From positions 1 to 37,665 of the IMG/VR virus record IMGVR_UViG_3300032665_000097: DNA of 37,665 nt. One strand, given 5' to 3'. A program made the position numbers and the translations under genes. The stretch's first letter is position 1. Every line of letters starts with the position of its first letter. Positions 28,480 to 36,571 of the stretch are shown here, one piece after another. The notes under the pieces were generated by a model. The model made no database searches. It was not told the DNA's origin and worked only from the letters and a program-made list of their open reading frames with translations. The stretch is from a virus.

Positions 28480-28802
28480 GCCGCATCGTAATCCCCCCCA
28501 TACTGAAAAACGTCAAGCAGAATCTGTCACAGTTTGATTTTTCATCGCTGCTGGCGATCGGAGAGACGATATCGACGCAGACGGTCACGGCGTCTGTTTA
28601 TTCTGGAACGGATGCGTCGCCGTCGAATATTATCTCGGGGGCTGCGACGGTCAGCGGCGGGATTGTCACGCAGTTGATTGATACGACGGGCACGAATGGC
28701 GTTGCCGGCGTGACGTATGAATTGCTGGCGGCGGTGACGACCTCGGCGGGGCAGACGTTGCATCTGTCGGGGTATCTGACGATTACGCTGGATTTGCCGT
28801 GA
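28476..28802 (+). CDS. Conserved phage protein with beta-sandwich pattern, 108 aa
   Basis: The sequence SLLAIGETISTQTVTASVYS, SNIISGAATVSGGIVTQLID and TSAGQTLHLSGYLTITLDLP is a beta-rich pattern I recognise from conserved proteins encoded near phage packaging genes. It may be an Ig-like virion accessory or head component. It ends in a GTGA overlap with the next gene. Function is inferred from pattern and place. Confidence 0.72.
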   Translation: MSRIVIPPILKNVKQNLSQFDFSSLLAIGETISTQTVTASVYSGTDASPSNIISGAATVSGGIVTQLIDTTGTNGVAGVTYELLAAVTTSAGQTLHLSGYLTITLDLP

Positions 28803-29071
28803 GAGCGGTTGCTCGAAAATACTGCTCGAAAGGATTTCATCCGAAAGGATGGAAATTCTGGCGTTGCCATTACGATATGTCTACATGGCGCTGGCACATG
28901 ATCGGAAATTTCTGCATTGAGTGCGGCGAGCAGTTGGATTTGAAGGAAGTAGTTACGGTGGCAACGCCGCCACGATTCATTCCACCAAGCAGATACGCTG
29001 ATCGAATTTCTGATTTGAAAATGCGCCAGAAAAGAAAATTTTTCAGGCGCACCGAGGCGGTTACGCCGTGA
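28799..29071 (+). CDS. Basic Cys-containing protein, 90 aa
   Basis: GTG 28799 lies in a GTGA overlap. The product has CSKGFHPKGWKFWRCHYD and NFCIECGEQLDL, suggestive of a zinc site, then a basic tail (DLKMRQKRKFFRR). Codons are more A/T-rich than neighbours. The stop overlaps the GTG start of terL. Function unknown. Confidence 0.65.
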   Translation: MRAVARKYCSKGFHPKGWKFWRCHYDMSTWRWHMIGNFCIECGEQLDLKEVVTVATPPRFIPPSRYADRISDLKMRQKRKFFRRTEAVTP

Positions 29072-30579
29072 CCGCCGCCGTCGAACAGGTCGCCCCGTTC
29101 ACCGCCGCAGACTACGCCGAGCGGGGGGAAAAACTGATCGAGGCGTTCAGCGGGATGTTCCTGAGTCCGCGGTATGACCAGACAAAACCGACGCCGAATT
29201 TTGCCCGCCAAGTGTGGAATCTCTACGCATCAGACGAGAAACAGTGCGCGATTGCGGCGCCGCGGAACCACAGTAAATCTACATCGTTTACGCACGCATA
29301 CATTTTGACGGAATGTTTATTTCGGTATCAGAGTTATGTGATGCTGCTGGGCGCGTCTGAAGAAATGGCAATCGAGCACTTAGGCGACATTGCTATTGAG
29401 TTGCGAGACAACGAAGAATTGACGGCGGCATTTGGCATTAAAAAACTGGATACCGACGCCAAGACCGACATCATTTGTCGAATGAAAGACGGTCACGCAT
29501 TCCGTATCGTTGCCAGAGGCGCAGAACAAAAGATTCGCGGTAGAAAATGGAATGGTATGCGGCCAGGGCTGATTGTCTGTGATGATTTGGAGGATGATGA
29601 GCAGGTCGAATCAAAGGAACGGCGAGAGAAATTTCGCAAGTGGTTCTTTCGTGCCGCAAAACCTGCGTTGGCGGACGGCGGAAAAATTCGTATTCATGGC
29701 ACCATACTTCACGAAGATTCGTTACTCGCATGTTTGATGAAAGACGACGAATGGAAACATTTGCGTTACAGAGCGCACGAATCTTTCGATGATTTCTCAA
29801 ACATTTTGTGGCCTGAAAAATTCAGCGAAAAAGAACTACGAAAAATTCGCCAGGGGTTTATTAACCAAGGCGACGCATCAGGATATTCGCAGGAATATTT
29901 GAACGACCCGTTAGATAATTCTGACGCGTTTTTGAGAAAACAAGATTTTTTACCGATGGACGAAATGGATCACCGTGTTGCGAAAATCATGGGCTGCGGG
30001 GTCGATTTTGCGTTTTCCAAGGAACGCCGGTCGGATAACACCGCGTTTGTTGTGGGCGGTAAATGTGCGCGGAATCTGCTGCATGTGGTGGATGTGCGGA
30101 AGAAAAAATTCGACACACTGGAAACGGTGGAGACTTTTTTCGAGATTGAAAACCGGTATCACCCGCAGGGATTTTTTGTGCGGTCCGGTAAAGACTGGGA
30201 AGCGATACGGCCGGTGCTGCAGCGTGAGATGGAACGGCGCGACACGCCGATGTCGTTTTTCGTATTGCCCGACGCGCAGGACAAGAAGGTGAAGGGCACG
30301 CCGTTGCAGAAACGGATGCGCAGTGGGATGGTGCGCGTAGACAAGGAAGCCGAGTGGTATCCGGGGTTTGAGGATGAACTGCTGCGGTTCACGGGGAATT
30401 CGGCAGCGTCGAAGGACGACCAGTTCGATGCGGCAGCGAATCTGGCGGCTGGGTTCGAGAATCAGTCCGCCGTTGACGAAGAAGATTTCATGGAGGACGA
30501 CGAGGCGGCTGAGTATTACCGGCGCCGTCATGGACGACCGAAACATAACGACGGCCGATCGGTCGTGACGGGGTATTAA
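29068..30579 (+). CDS. terL: Terminase large subunit, 503 aa
   Basis: The packaging motor ATPase and nuclease. A Walker A-like loop APRNHSKST is at residues 64-72 and Walker B LIVCDDLEDDE at 168-178, followed by the coupling motif HGT near 210. The RNase-H-like nuclease domain has Asp313 in CGVDFAFS and a second acidic site DDQFDAAANLAAG near 450. GTG 29068 is used in a GTGA overlap. It is directly followed by the portal gene, as usual. Length is typical. Confidence 0.93.
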   Translation: MTAAVEQVAPFTAADYAERGEKLIEAFSGMFLSPRYDQTKPTPNFARQVWNLYASDEKQCAIAAPRNHSKSTSFTHAYILTECLFRYQSYVMLLGASEEMAIEHLGDIAIELRDNEELTAAFGIKKLDTDAKTDIICRMKDGHAFRIVARGAEQKIRGRKWNGMRPGLIVCDDLEDDEQVESKERREKFRKWFFRAAKPALADGGKIRIHGTILHEDSLLACLMKDDEWKHLRYRAHESFDDFSNILWPEKFSEKELRKIRQGFINQGDASGYSQEYLNDPLDNSDAFLRKQDFLPMDEMDHRVAKIMGCGVDFAFSKERRSDNTAFVVGGKCARNLLHVVDVRKKKFDTLETVETFFEIENRYHPQGFFVRSGKDWEAIRPVLQREMERRDTPMSFFVLPDAQDKKVKGTPLQKRMRSGMVRVDKEAEWYPGFEDELLRFTGNSAASKDDQFDAAANLAAGFENQSAVDEEDFMEDDEAAEYYRRRHGRPKHNDGRSVVTGY

Positions 30580-30581
30580 CG

Positions 30582-32678
30582 ATGCTGAACCTACAGAAAA
30601 AACTCACGCTGAACGAAAAAACGATCAAGTCGCCAAATCTGTGCGATGAGTTTGACGCCGGCGATTTACACACGATTGGTCAGCACGTCTGGGATGGATA
30701 CGACCGCGATAAATCCTCGCGCGCGCGGTGGGAACGTCGCACGGCTGCGGCGATGGATCTGGCGATGCAAGTCGTGAAATCCAAGAATTTCCCGTGGCCG
30801 AACTGCTCGAATCTGGCGTTCCCGCTGGTGACAATTGCGACACTGCAGTTTCACAGCAAGGCGTATTCCGCGCTGGTAGACGGGCGCGATATCGTGAAAG
30901 CGCGCGTGCTGGGCGAAGACCCTGACGGAAAAAAATCGCAGCGTGCGATGCGGGTTTCGACGCACATGAGTTATCAGGTATTGGAACAGGATCAGCCGTG
31001 GGAAGAACAGCACGACAAACTGCTTATAAACCTGCCGATCGTCGGTTGCGCGTTCAAGAAATCGTATTACAGTTCGAGCAAGGGGCACAACGTATCGGAA
31101 CTGGTGCTCGCGTATGACTTGGTACTGGATTACTACGCGAAATCGGTTGAAGATGCTGCGCGTAAGACACACCGGATTCCGTTGGATCGGAATGAAATTT
31201 ACGAACGGGTAAAACGCGGCGTGTTCCGTGATGTTCTGAACGAAGCGTGGTTCAAGGCCGCGGCGAATGTGCCGATTCAGGCGGACACCGGTAAAACGGC
31301 GCGCGATAACCGGCAGGGCACGAACGAGCCGGCGCAGACGGACAGCACGACGCCGTTTATGAGTCTGGAGCAACACGTTTTGATGGATCTGGATGACGAC
31401 GGGTATGAAGAACCGTACATCATCACGATTGATGAAGTATCGAAACAGGTGTTCAGAATCGTCACCGCGTTTGACGAACAGGATGTCGAGCGCGCGAAGA
31501 ACGGTGAGATTATCCAGATCAGACGGCAGCAGTATTTCACGAAGTATGCGTTCATCCCGGCGCCCGATGGCGGCGTGTACGATGTCGGTTTCGGAATGCT
31601 GCTGGGTCCGCTGAACGAATCGGTGAACACGGCGATAAACCAGTTGTTTGACGCGGGCACCATGAGCACGCTGGGCGGCGGATTCCTCGGGCGCGGCGTG
31701 AAAATTCGCGGCGGGCAGTACACGCTGGCGCCGTATGAGTGGAAACGCGTCGATTCGACCGGCGATGATTTAAACAAGAACATCGTGCCGAATCCGGTGC
31801 GCGAGCCGTCGAAGATTCTGCTCGATCTGGCGATGTATCTGATTCAGTACACCGAGCGGATATCAAACACGACAGACAACCAGGTGGGGATCGGACCGGG
31901 GCAGAACACGCCGGCCGAGACGACGCGCCGCATGGAAGCGAACGGCCAGAAGATTTACAACGCGATTTACAAGCGAATCTGGCGCGCGATGAAGGACGAG
32001 TTCAAGAAACTGTATCTGCTGAACGGGATGTATATGCCGAGCCAGCAGAAACTCGGCGTGAACGGTTCCGTCGTTGCGCTGCGCGAGGATTATCTGGGCG
32101 ACCCGAACGATATCGTGCCGGCCGCGGACCCGAACATCACGTCGGAGATCGACAAGCAGAATCAGGCTGGAATGCTCGCGCAGCGCGCGCCGATGGGCGG
32201 GTATGACCGCGATGCGGTTGAAGTGAATCTGCTCAGAGCGTATCGAATCGACGGTTGGCAGCAGTTTTACAAGGGCATTCAGGCGATTCCGCCGATGCCG
32301 AACCCGAAAATTGCGATCGAACAGATCCGGCAGCAGGCGAAAGAAGCGGACCGTAAACTGAAAATGGCCGAAATCGCCGGTCAGATGGAACAGGACGCCG
32401 AACTGAACAAGGCGAAGATTTTGCAGTTGGAGGCGCAGGCGAATTTGCTGATGGAACAGGCGGGCGGTATCCGCACAGGACACGAAATCGCTGCGTTGGA
32501 CGCGCACATCGGGCTGCTGAAGGAGCAAGATGCGGCGCGGCGCGAGTATATCGGCATGATTATGAAGTTCATCGACGACTCACACGACCGAGAAATGGAC
32601 CGTCAGAATTTGAATGTGCAGCACCGGCAGTTGGATATTCAGGAGAAAACGGCGAAAACCGCCACTAAACAGGAGTAA
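30582..32678 (+). CDS. Portal protein, 698 aa
   Basis: The head-tail connector ring through which DNA enters. Length, the position after terL, the N-terminal WPNCSNLAFPLVTIATLQFH region, the central VGFGMLLGPLNESVNTAINQ and GGGFLGRGVKIRGG segments, and a helical Gln/Glu-rich C-terminus (KILQLEAQANLLMEQAGG) fit large podovirus-type portals. The helical C-terminal region could form the barrel that extends into the capsid. The ATG lies two bases after the terL stop. Confidence 0.88.
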   Translation: MLNLQKKLTLNEKTIKSPNLCDEFDAGDLHTIGQHVWDGYDRDKSSRARWERRTAAAMDLAMQVVKSKNFPWPNCSNLAFPLVTIATLQFHSKAYSALVDGRDIVKARVLGEDPDGKKSQRAMRVSTHMSYQVLEQDQPWEEQHDKLLINLPIVGCAFKKSYYSSSKGHNVSELVLAYDLVLDYYAKSVEDAARKTHRIPLDRNEIYERVKRGVFRDVLNEAWFKAAANVPIQADTGKTARDNRQGTNEPAQTDSTTPFMSLEQHVLMDLDDDGYEEPYIITIDEVSKQVFRIVTAFDEQDVERAKNGEIIQIRRQQYFTKYAFIPAPDGGVYDVGFGMLLGPLNESVNTAINQLFDAGTMSTLGGGFLGRGVKIRGGQYTLAPYEWKRVDSTGDDLNKNIVPNPVREPSKILLDLAMYLIQYTERISNTTDNQVGIGPGQNTPAETTRRMEANGQKIYNAIYKRIWRAMKDEFKKLYLLNGMYMPSQQKLGVNGSVVALREDYLGDPNDIVPAADPNITSEIDKQNQAGMLAQRAPMGGYDRDAVEVNLLRAYRIDGWQQFYKGIQAIPPMPNPKIAIEQIRQQAKEADRKLKMAEIAGQMEQDAELNKAKILQLEAQANLLMEQAGGIRTGHEIAALDAHIGLLKEQDAARREYIGMIMKFIDDSHDREMDRQNLNVQHRQLDIQEKTAKTATKQE

Positions 32679-32680
32679 AA

Positions 32681-32944
32681 ATGCTGTCCAGAGAAGATTT
32701 TGACGCGTGGAAGGGCGACCGCAGCACTAAACAGATTTTGCAGTGGTTTCACAGGCAGATTGAGGACATGAAGGATCAGTTTGCGTCCGGCGATATCAAG
32801 CCGGAGAACGTGAACGCCGCGGTGCAGTTCATCCAGGCGCGCGCCGAGGTGATTGCGATGACGTATGACGAATACGCATCGCTGATGCGCGAAGAAGATG
32901 TCGAGTCATTGAATCCAACCAGAGATGAAGGAGAAAACGATTGA
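32681..32944 (+). CDS. Small protein downstream of portal, 87 aa
   Basis: A helical acidic protein (MLSREDFDAWKGDRSTKQIL, VNAAVQFIQARAEVIAMTYD) located two bases after the portal stop. Its stop forms a TTGA overlap with the co-chaperonin start and its 3' end supplies the GGAG site for it. Possibly a head-assembly accessory; no family known. Confidence 0.72.
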   Translation: MLSREDFDAWKGDRSTKQILQWFHRQIEDMKDQFASGDIKPENVNAAVQFIQARAEVIAMTYDEYASLMREEDVESLNPTRDEGEND

Positions 32945-33318
32945 AGAACACGTCGGGATTGAAACCGTTGGGCGCGTCGGTGTTGCTGAAGCCGTACGAG
33001 GTCGAGACGGTGACGAAAGGCGGCATCGTTTTGCCGGGGCAAGTGAGGGAACGAGACCAGCTTGCGGAACAGCGCGCCGTGGTGGTCGAAATCGGGCCGG
33101 TTGCGTGGGATGACGAACCTGCGCGCGCGAAAATAGGCGACAAAATCCTGTTCAGTAAACACGCGGGGTATGTGGCGGTCGGCACGGCTGACGGTCAGAA
33201 GTACCGAATCGTGAACGCGCGGGATATTTTCTGCCAGATTACCGAGGAAAAGGATGATGCTGATGCCGGAGGTAAAGGCGATTTCAAAGAGGAATACAAA
33301 CTGAGGGAGTCATTCTAA
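32941..33318 (+). CDS. groES-like: Phage GroES-like co-chaperonin, 125 aa
   Basis: Cpn10 proteins cap GroEL during protein folding. Seen are LGASVLLKPYEVETVTKGGI with the mobile-loop GGIVLP (the I-V-L residues bind GroEL), then AVVVEIGPVAWDDEP, IGDKILFSKHAGYVAV and YRIVNARDIFCQI as the closing strand. TTG 32941 is the start, with GGAG seven bases upstream and a TTGA overlap. About 25 acidic residues extend the C-terminus beyond bacterial GroES (97 aa). Between portal and scaffold genes it probably assists capsid folding, like gp31 of T4. Confidence 0.88.
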   Translation: MKNTSGLKPLGASVLLKPYEVETVTKGGIVLPGQVRERDQLAEQRAVVVEIGPVAWDDEPARAKIGDKILFSKHAGYVAVGTADGQKYRIVNARDIFCQITEEKDDADAGGKGDFKEEYKLRESF

Positions 33319-34184
33319 TGGCTGAACAACAAATCGAAGCCCGCGCCCGCGAAATGGGCTGGGTGCCCAAGGAAGAATTCAAGGGCAAGGAAGACCGCTG
33401 GGTTGATGCCGAACAGTATGTGGAGCGCGGCGAGCACATTTTGCCGATCGCCCAAGCGAATAATCGCCGGTTGATCGGTGAAGTCGGTCAATTGAAGGGT
33501 GAATTGGGGAAGACGCAACAGATTCTTGCCGGTGCCCTCGAATCGCTTGAAGAATTCAAAAAATACGCCGAGGACGACAAGAAAAAAGCGGTTGAGCGGG
33601 CGATTGCAAAACTGCGGTCGGACAAATCGGCGGCAATCAAGGCGGGCGACGGCGATGCGGTGGTCGAAATCGACGCGGCGATCGACGAAATCAAGGATCA
33701 GCAGACGCGCGCGCCGGTCACAAGGGCTGCGAAGGTCGAAGCTGCCGGCGCCGCCGCGCAGGACGCCAATCTGACGTTTCAAAACGAGCAGTGGTGGAAG
33801 GACTGGTCCGCCGAAAACGGCTGGTATGGTCACGATTTCGACCGTACCGTGGATTTGAATTCGGCGTCGGTAAAACTGGCGCGTCGGATTGCCGAGGGTA
33901 AGGAAACTGCGGTTCGTGGTCGAGAATTTCTTGACAGAGCGGTACAACTTATGGCAGAGTCCGCGTCAGGTAGTGGTCGGCGCGCGCAGGTGGACAAGGT
34001 TGAAGGGTCACGCGGCGGCGGCGGTCAGAGATCAAGTTCAGGGAAGTCGTATTCGGATTTGCCGGCAGACGCGAAAGCGGCCTGCGACAAATACGGGGAA
34101 AAGTTGATCGGCGAAGGGAAGATGTACAAAACCCCGGCTGATTGGCGAGCGAAATACGCGGCGGATTATTTCGCCGACGAGTAG
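33318..34184 (+). CDS. Probable capsid scaffolding protein, 288 aa
   Basis: Starts MAEQQIEARAREMGWVPKEE and is hydrophilic and helical, with coiled-coil sequence at about 55-130 (GEVGQLKGELGKTQQILAGA, DDKKKAVERAIAKLRSDKSA) and a Gly/Ser-rich stretch before a charged C-terminus. The MGW-PKEEFKGKEDRWVDAEQ-Y motif is common in phage scaffolds. It lies upstream of the capsid gene as expected and overlaps the GroES stop by one base (TAATG). Confidence 0.83.
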   Translation: MAEQQIEARAREMGWVPKEEFKGKEDRWVDAEQYVERGEHILPIAQANNRRLIGEVGQLKGELGKTQQILAGALESLEEFKKYAEDDKKKAVERAIAKLRSDKSAAIKAGDGDAVVEIDAAIDEIKDQQTRAPVTRAAKVEAAGAAAQDANLTFQNEQWWKDWSAENGWYGHDFDRTVDLNSASVKLARRIAEGKETAVRGREFLDRAVQLMAESASGSGRRAQVDKVEGSRGGGGQRSSSGKSYSDLPADAKAACDKYGEKLIGEGKMYKTPADWRAKYAADYFADE

Positions 34185-34202
34185 CGCCAGATAGTCACGC
34201 CT

Positions 34203-34272
34203 CAAGGTAGTTGTGCCAGTTAAGGTTCACCGGATGCACGGCATTGGCCGGCATCGACTGACAACTACTTTG
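34203..34272 (+). promoter_or_regulatory. Long imperfect stem-loop in the head operon leader
   Basis: CAAGGTAGTTGT (34203-34214) pairs with ACAACTACTTTG (34261-34272), 11 of 12 Watson-Crick plus one G-U. CAGT (34217-34220) pairs with ACTG (34257-34260), and GATGC (34233-34237) with GCATC (34251-34255). The structure ends about ten bases before the ATG at 34283. It could be an RNase III processing site, an attenuator or a translational control element. Confidence 0.65.
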
Positions 34273-34282
34273 AAGGCGGAAA

Positions 34283-34852
34283 ATGGCGAACGCTGCCCGC
34301 ACGACTGAGCAAGTCCAAAATCCCGCGAACACCCGCGCGCAATCGAAAGAAGAACAGCGCGCCGCGCGTAAGCGCATCCCGATGTCCATCCCACGGCTGA
34401 AGCTGCATGTGCCCGAAGGCATTTGCCCCGGCTATCACCTTCACTGGTTCCGCGACGAACCCGGACGCATCGCCCAAGCAGTGCAGGGCGGTTACGAATT
34501 CGTTGACGCCGTTGCTGACGGCGTTGACATCCTGAACAATTCACTGGCGAACACCGACAACGATTCGGGTAATACCGATCTGGGCACGCGTGTTTCGATT
34601 TACGGCGGCGCTGACGAAAAGGGCAATGCCCAGCGCCTCTACCTGATGAAGATCCGCCAAGAGTGGTTCGAAGAAGATCAGGAATCCATCCAGAATCAGA
34701 ACGACCAGACTGAGCGGACCATTCGCCAGGGTCGCGTCCGTGCGGGCGAGGGCGGCGAAAGTCAGGCCGATGTCGCCGCGCGCTATGCCCGCGCAGAAAT
34801 GAAAACCAATCGAGCCGCGGTCCGCGCTGCTGCGCCGGCTGTCAGCATTTAA
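34283..34852 (+). CDS. Conserved phage head protein, 189 aa
   Basis: Residues 30-80 (RKRIPMSIPRLKLHVPEGIC, GYHLHWFRDEPGRIAQAVQG, GYEFVDAVADGV) match a conserved protein found between scaffold and capsid genes in many podophages. The remainder is charged and helical with an Ala-rich end. AAGGCGG precedes the ATG. Likely a minor head or assembly protein. Confidence 0.78.
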   Translation: MANAARTTEQVQNPANTRAQSKEEQRAARKRIPMSIPRLKLHVPEGICPGYHLHWFRDEPGRIAQAVQGGYEFVDAVADGVDILNNSLANTDNDSGNTDLGTRVSIYGGADEKGNAQRLYLMKIRQEWFEEDQESIQNQNDQTERTIRQGRVRAGEGGESQADVAARYARAEMKTNRAAVRAAAPAVSI

Positions 34853-34870
34853 CGCAAGGAGAATTCAAAC

Positions 34871-35524
34871 ATGGCAAACCTGAACGCACCGTCCGGCCTA
34901 TCGCCAGTCCAATACCGCAACGGCAACCCGTGGAATGGCGGCGCGCGGATGTATGTCATCCTTGCGGCTGACACGAACGCTTACTGGATCGGCGATCCGG
35001 TGACGACCATCGGCACAGCCAACGGCGACTCCAACGGTATCCCGGCAGTGACGCTGGCATCAGCCGGTAACTCGGTTCGCGGCGTCATTCTGGGTATCGG
35101 CACGGCAGACGCGGGCGGTAGCGCAACGCCCGCGACGCTTCCCGGCGGTCCGTATGCCACGATGACGAATCTGGCACAAATGTATCGTCCGGCCGGCGCG
35201 CAGCCGACCAACTATTACGTTCTTGTCTGCGACGACCCCGATGTTCTTTTTGAAATTCAGGAAGGCGGCGTCGGTTCGGTCTTGACCGCGACTTCGATCA
35301 ACCGCAACGTGAACTTCAACTTGGGCACGCGGACCGGCACCGTAACCAGTTTCCCTGTGTCTCCGGTTTATCTGGACAACAACACGGTGAACACGACCAA
35401 TACGTTGAACCTGAAAATCCTATCGGCCAAACAGACGCCGGACAACGTGCCGTTCACGGCGAACCAAAAATGGATAGTGGTCATCAACAATCACGAATTC
35501 TCTGGCGGGACGACCAGCCCGTAA
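34871..35524 (+). CDS. Probable capsid decoration/structural protein, 217 aa
   Basis: A beta-rich sequence (MANLNAPSGLSPVQYRNGNP, GVILGIGTADAGGSATPATL, YYVLVCDDPDVLFEIQEGGV) resembling small virion proteins encoded just before the capsid gene. AAGGAG lies upstream. Its size and location suggest a head decoration or stabilising protein, though I cannot link it to a characterised one. Confidence 0.75.
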   Translation: MANLNAPSGLSPVQYRNGNPWNGGARMYVILAADTNAYWIGDPVTTIGTANGDSNGIPAVTLASAGNSVRGVILGIGTADAGGSATPATLPGGPYATMTNLAQMYRPAGAQPTNYYVLVCDDPDVLFEIQEGGVGSVLTATSINRNVNFNLGTRTGTVTSFPVSPVYLDNNTVNTTNTLNLKILSAKQTPDNVPFTANQKWIVVINNHEFSGGTTSP

Positions 35525-35575
35525 TCGGACACTGGCGACCATTCAGACACTTTTTGACGGCACAAGGAGAACACC

Positions 35576-36493
35576 ATGCCCGCTGGCGTAATCAATACCG
35601 CATCCCACCCAAAAACACTATGGCCGGGGCTACACGCTCTCTGGGGTCAGATTTTCACCGAACATCCGGTCGAGTACACGCAACTCTACGAAGTCGAGAC
35701 TTCCGACAAAGCGTATGAGGAAGACGTGCAGATCACCGGTTTCGGTCTGGCGCCGGTCAAGGCTGAAGGTGCCGCGATGTCGTTTGACTCGGAAGTTCAG
35801 GGTCCGGTTTCGCGCTACAACCACATCGCCTACGCGCTGGGTTACATCGTCACCTACGAGGAAATGAAAGACAACCTCTATGAAGTGGTGAGCCAGCGTC
35901 GGATCAAAGCGAATGCGTTTTCGATCAATCAGACCATCGAAATCACCGCGGCGCTGCCTTACAACCGCGCGTTCAACGCGTCATACACCTACGCGGATAG
36001 CGTCAACCTGATTTCGACCGCGCACCCGTTCACGACCGGCGGCACGTTCAGCAACCGCCTCTCGCCGGACGCCGACCTGTCGGAAGCTGCACTCGAAGAC
36101 ATCGCCGTGCAGATCATGGGTTTCACCAGCGACCGCGGCCTGTTCGTCAACGTGATGCCGCGCAGCCTGATTGTTCCGCGTCAGGAATGGTACAACGCGC
36201 ACCGCATTCTGAAATCGGTTCTGCAGTCAGGCACCGCGAACAACGACATCAATGCGCTGAAGGCGACCAACGCGTTCCCCGACGGCATCCACCTGAACCA
36301 CTACCTCACCGCCGCGCACGCGTGGTTTGTGCGGACCAACGTGATGAACGGTATGCAGTTCTTCTGGCGCGACAAGCCGGAGTTCACGCAGGACAACGAC
36401 TACGATACCAAGAACCTGAAAGCCTCGACTTACATGCGGTTTTCGTGCGGAAACACCGATCCGCGCGGTATCGCGGGCAGCAACGGACCGTAA
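35576..36493 (+). CDS. Major capsid protein, 305 aa
   Basis: The sequence has typical capsid segments: PAGVINTASHPKTLWPGLHA, YEVETSDKAYEEDVQITGFG, FDSEVQGPVSRYNHIAYALG and YIVTYEEMKDNLYEVVSQRR, followed by GLFVNVMPRSLIVPRQEWYN. The pattern suits an HK97-fold capsid subunit of the shorter podovirus type. The ribosome-binding site AAGGAGAACACC is ideal for strong expression, and tandem TAA stops end the gene. Location after scaffold supports the call. Confidence 0.87.
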   Translation: MPAGVINTASHPKTLWPGLHALWGQIFTEHPVEYTQLYEVETSDKAYEEDVQITGFGLAPVKAEGAAMSFDSEVQGPVSRYNHIAYALGYIVTYEEMKDNLYEVVSQRRIKANAFSINQTIEITAALPYNRAFNASYTYADSVNLISTAHPFTTGGTFSNRLSPDADLSEAALEDIAVQIMGFTSDRGLFVNVMPRSLIVPRQEWYNAHRILKSVLQSGTANNDINALKATNAFPDGIHLNHYLTAAHAWFVRTNVMNGMQFFWRDKPEFTQDNDYDTKNLKASTYMRFSCGNTDPRGIAGSNGP

Positions 36494-36531
36494 TAACTGG
36501 AGCGCCTAGCGCGCTAATGCGATGACGCTTT

Positions 36532-36552
36532 GCGGGGGAGCGATGCCCCCGC
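36532..36552 (+). terminator. Strong GC hairpin after the capsid gene
   Basis: GCGGGGG (36532-36538) pairs perfectly with CCCCCGC (36546-36552) around a seven-base loop AGCGATG. The following CCTTTG is a weak T-run, so it may be a partial terminator or an mRNA-stabilising hairpin that lowers expression of the next gene. A small AGCGC/GCGCT hairpin lies just upstream at 36501-36515. Confidence 0.55.
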
Positions 36553-36571
36553 CCTTTGAAGGAGCAACACG

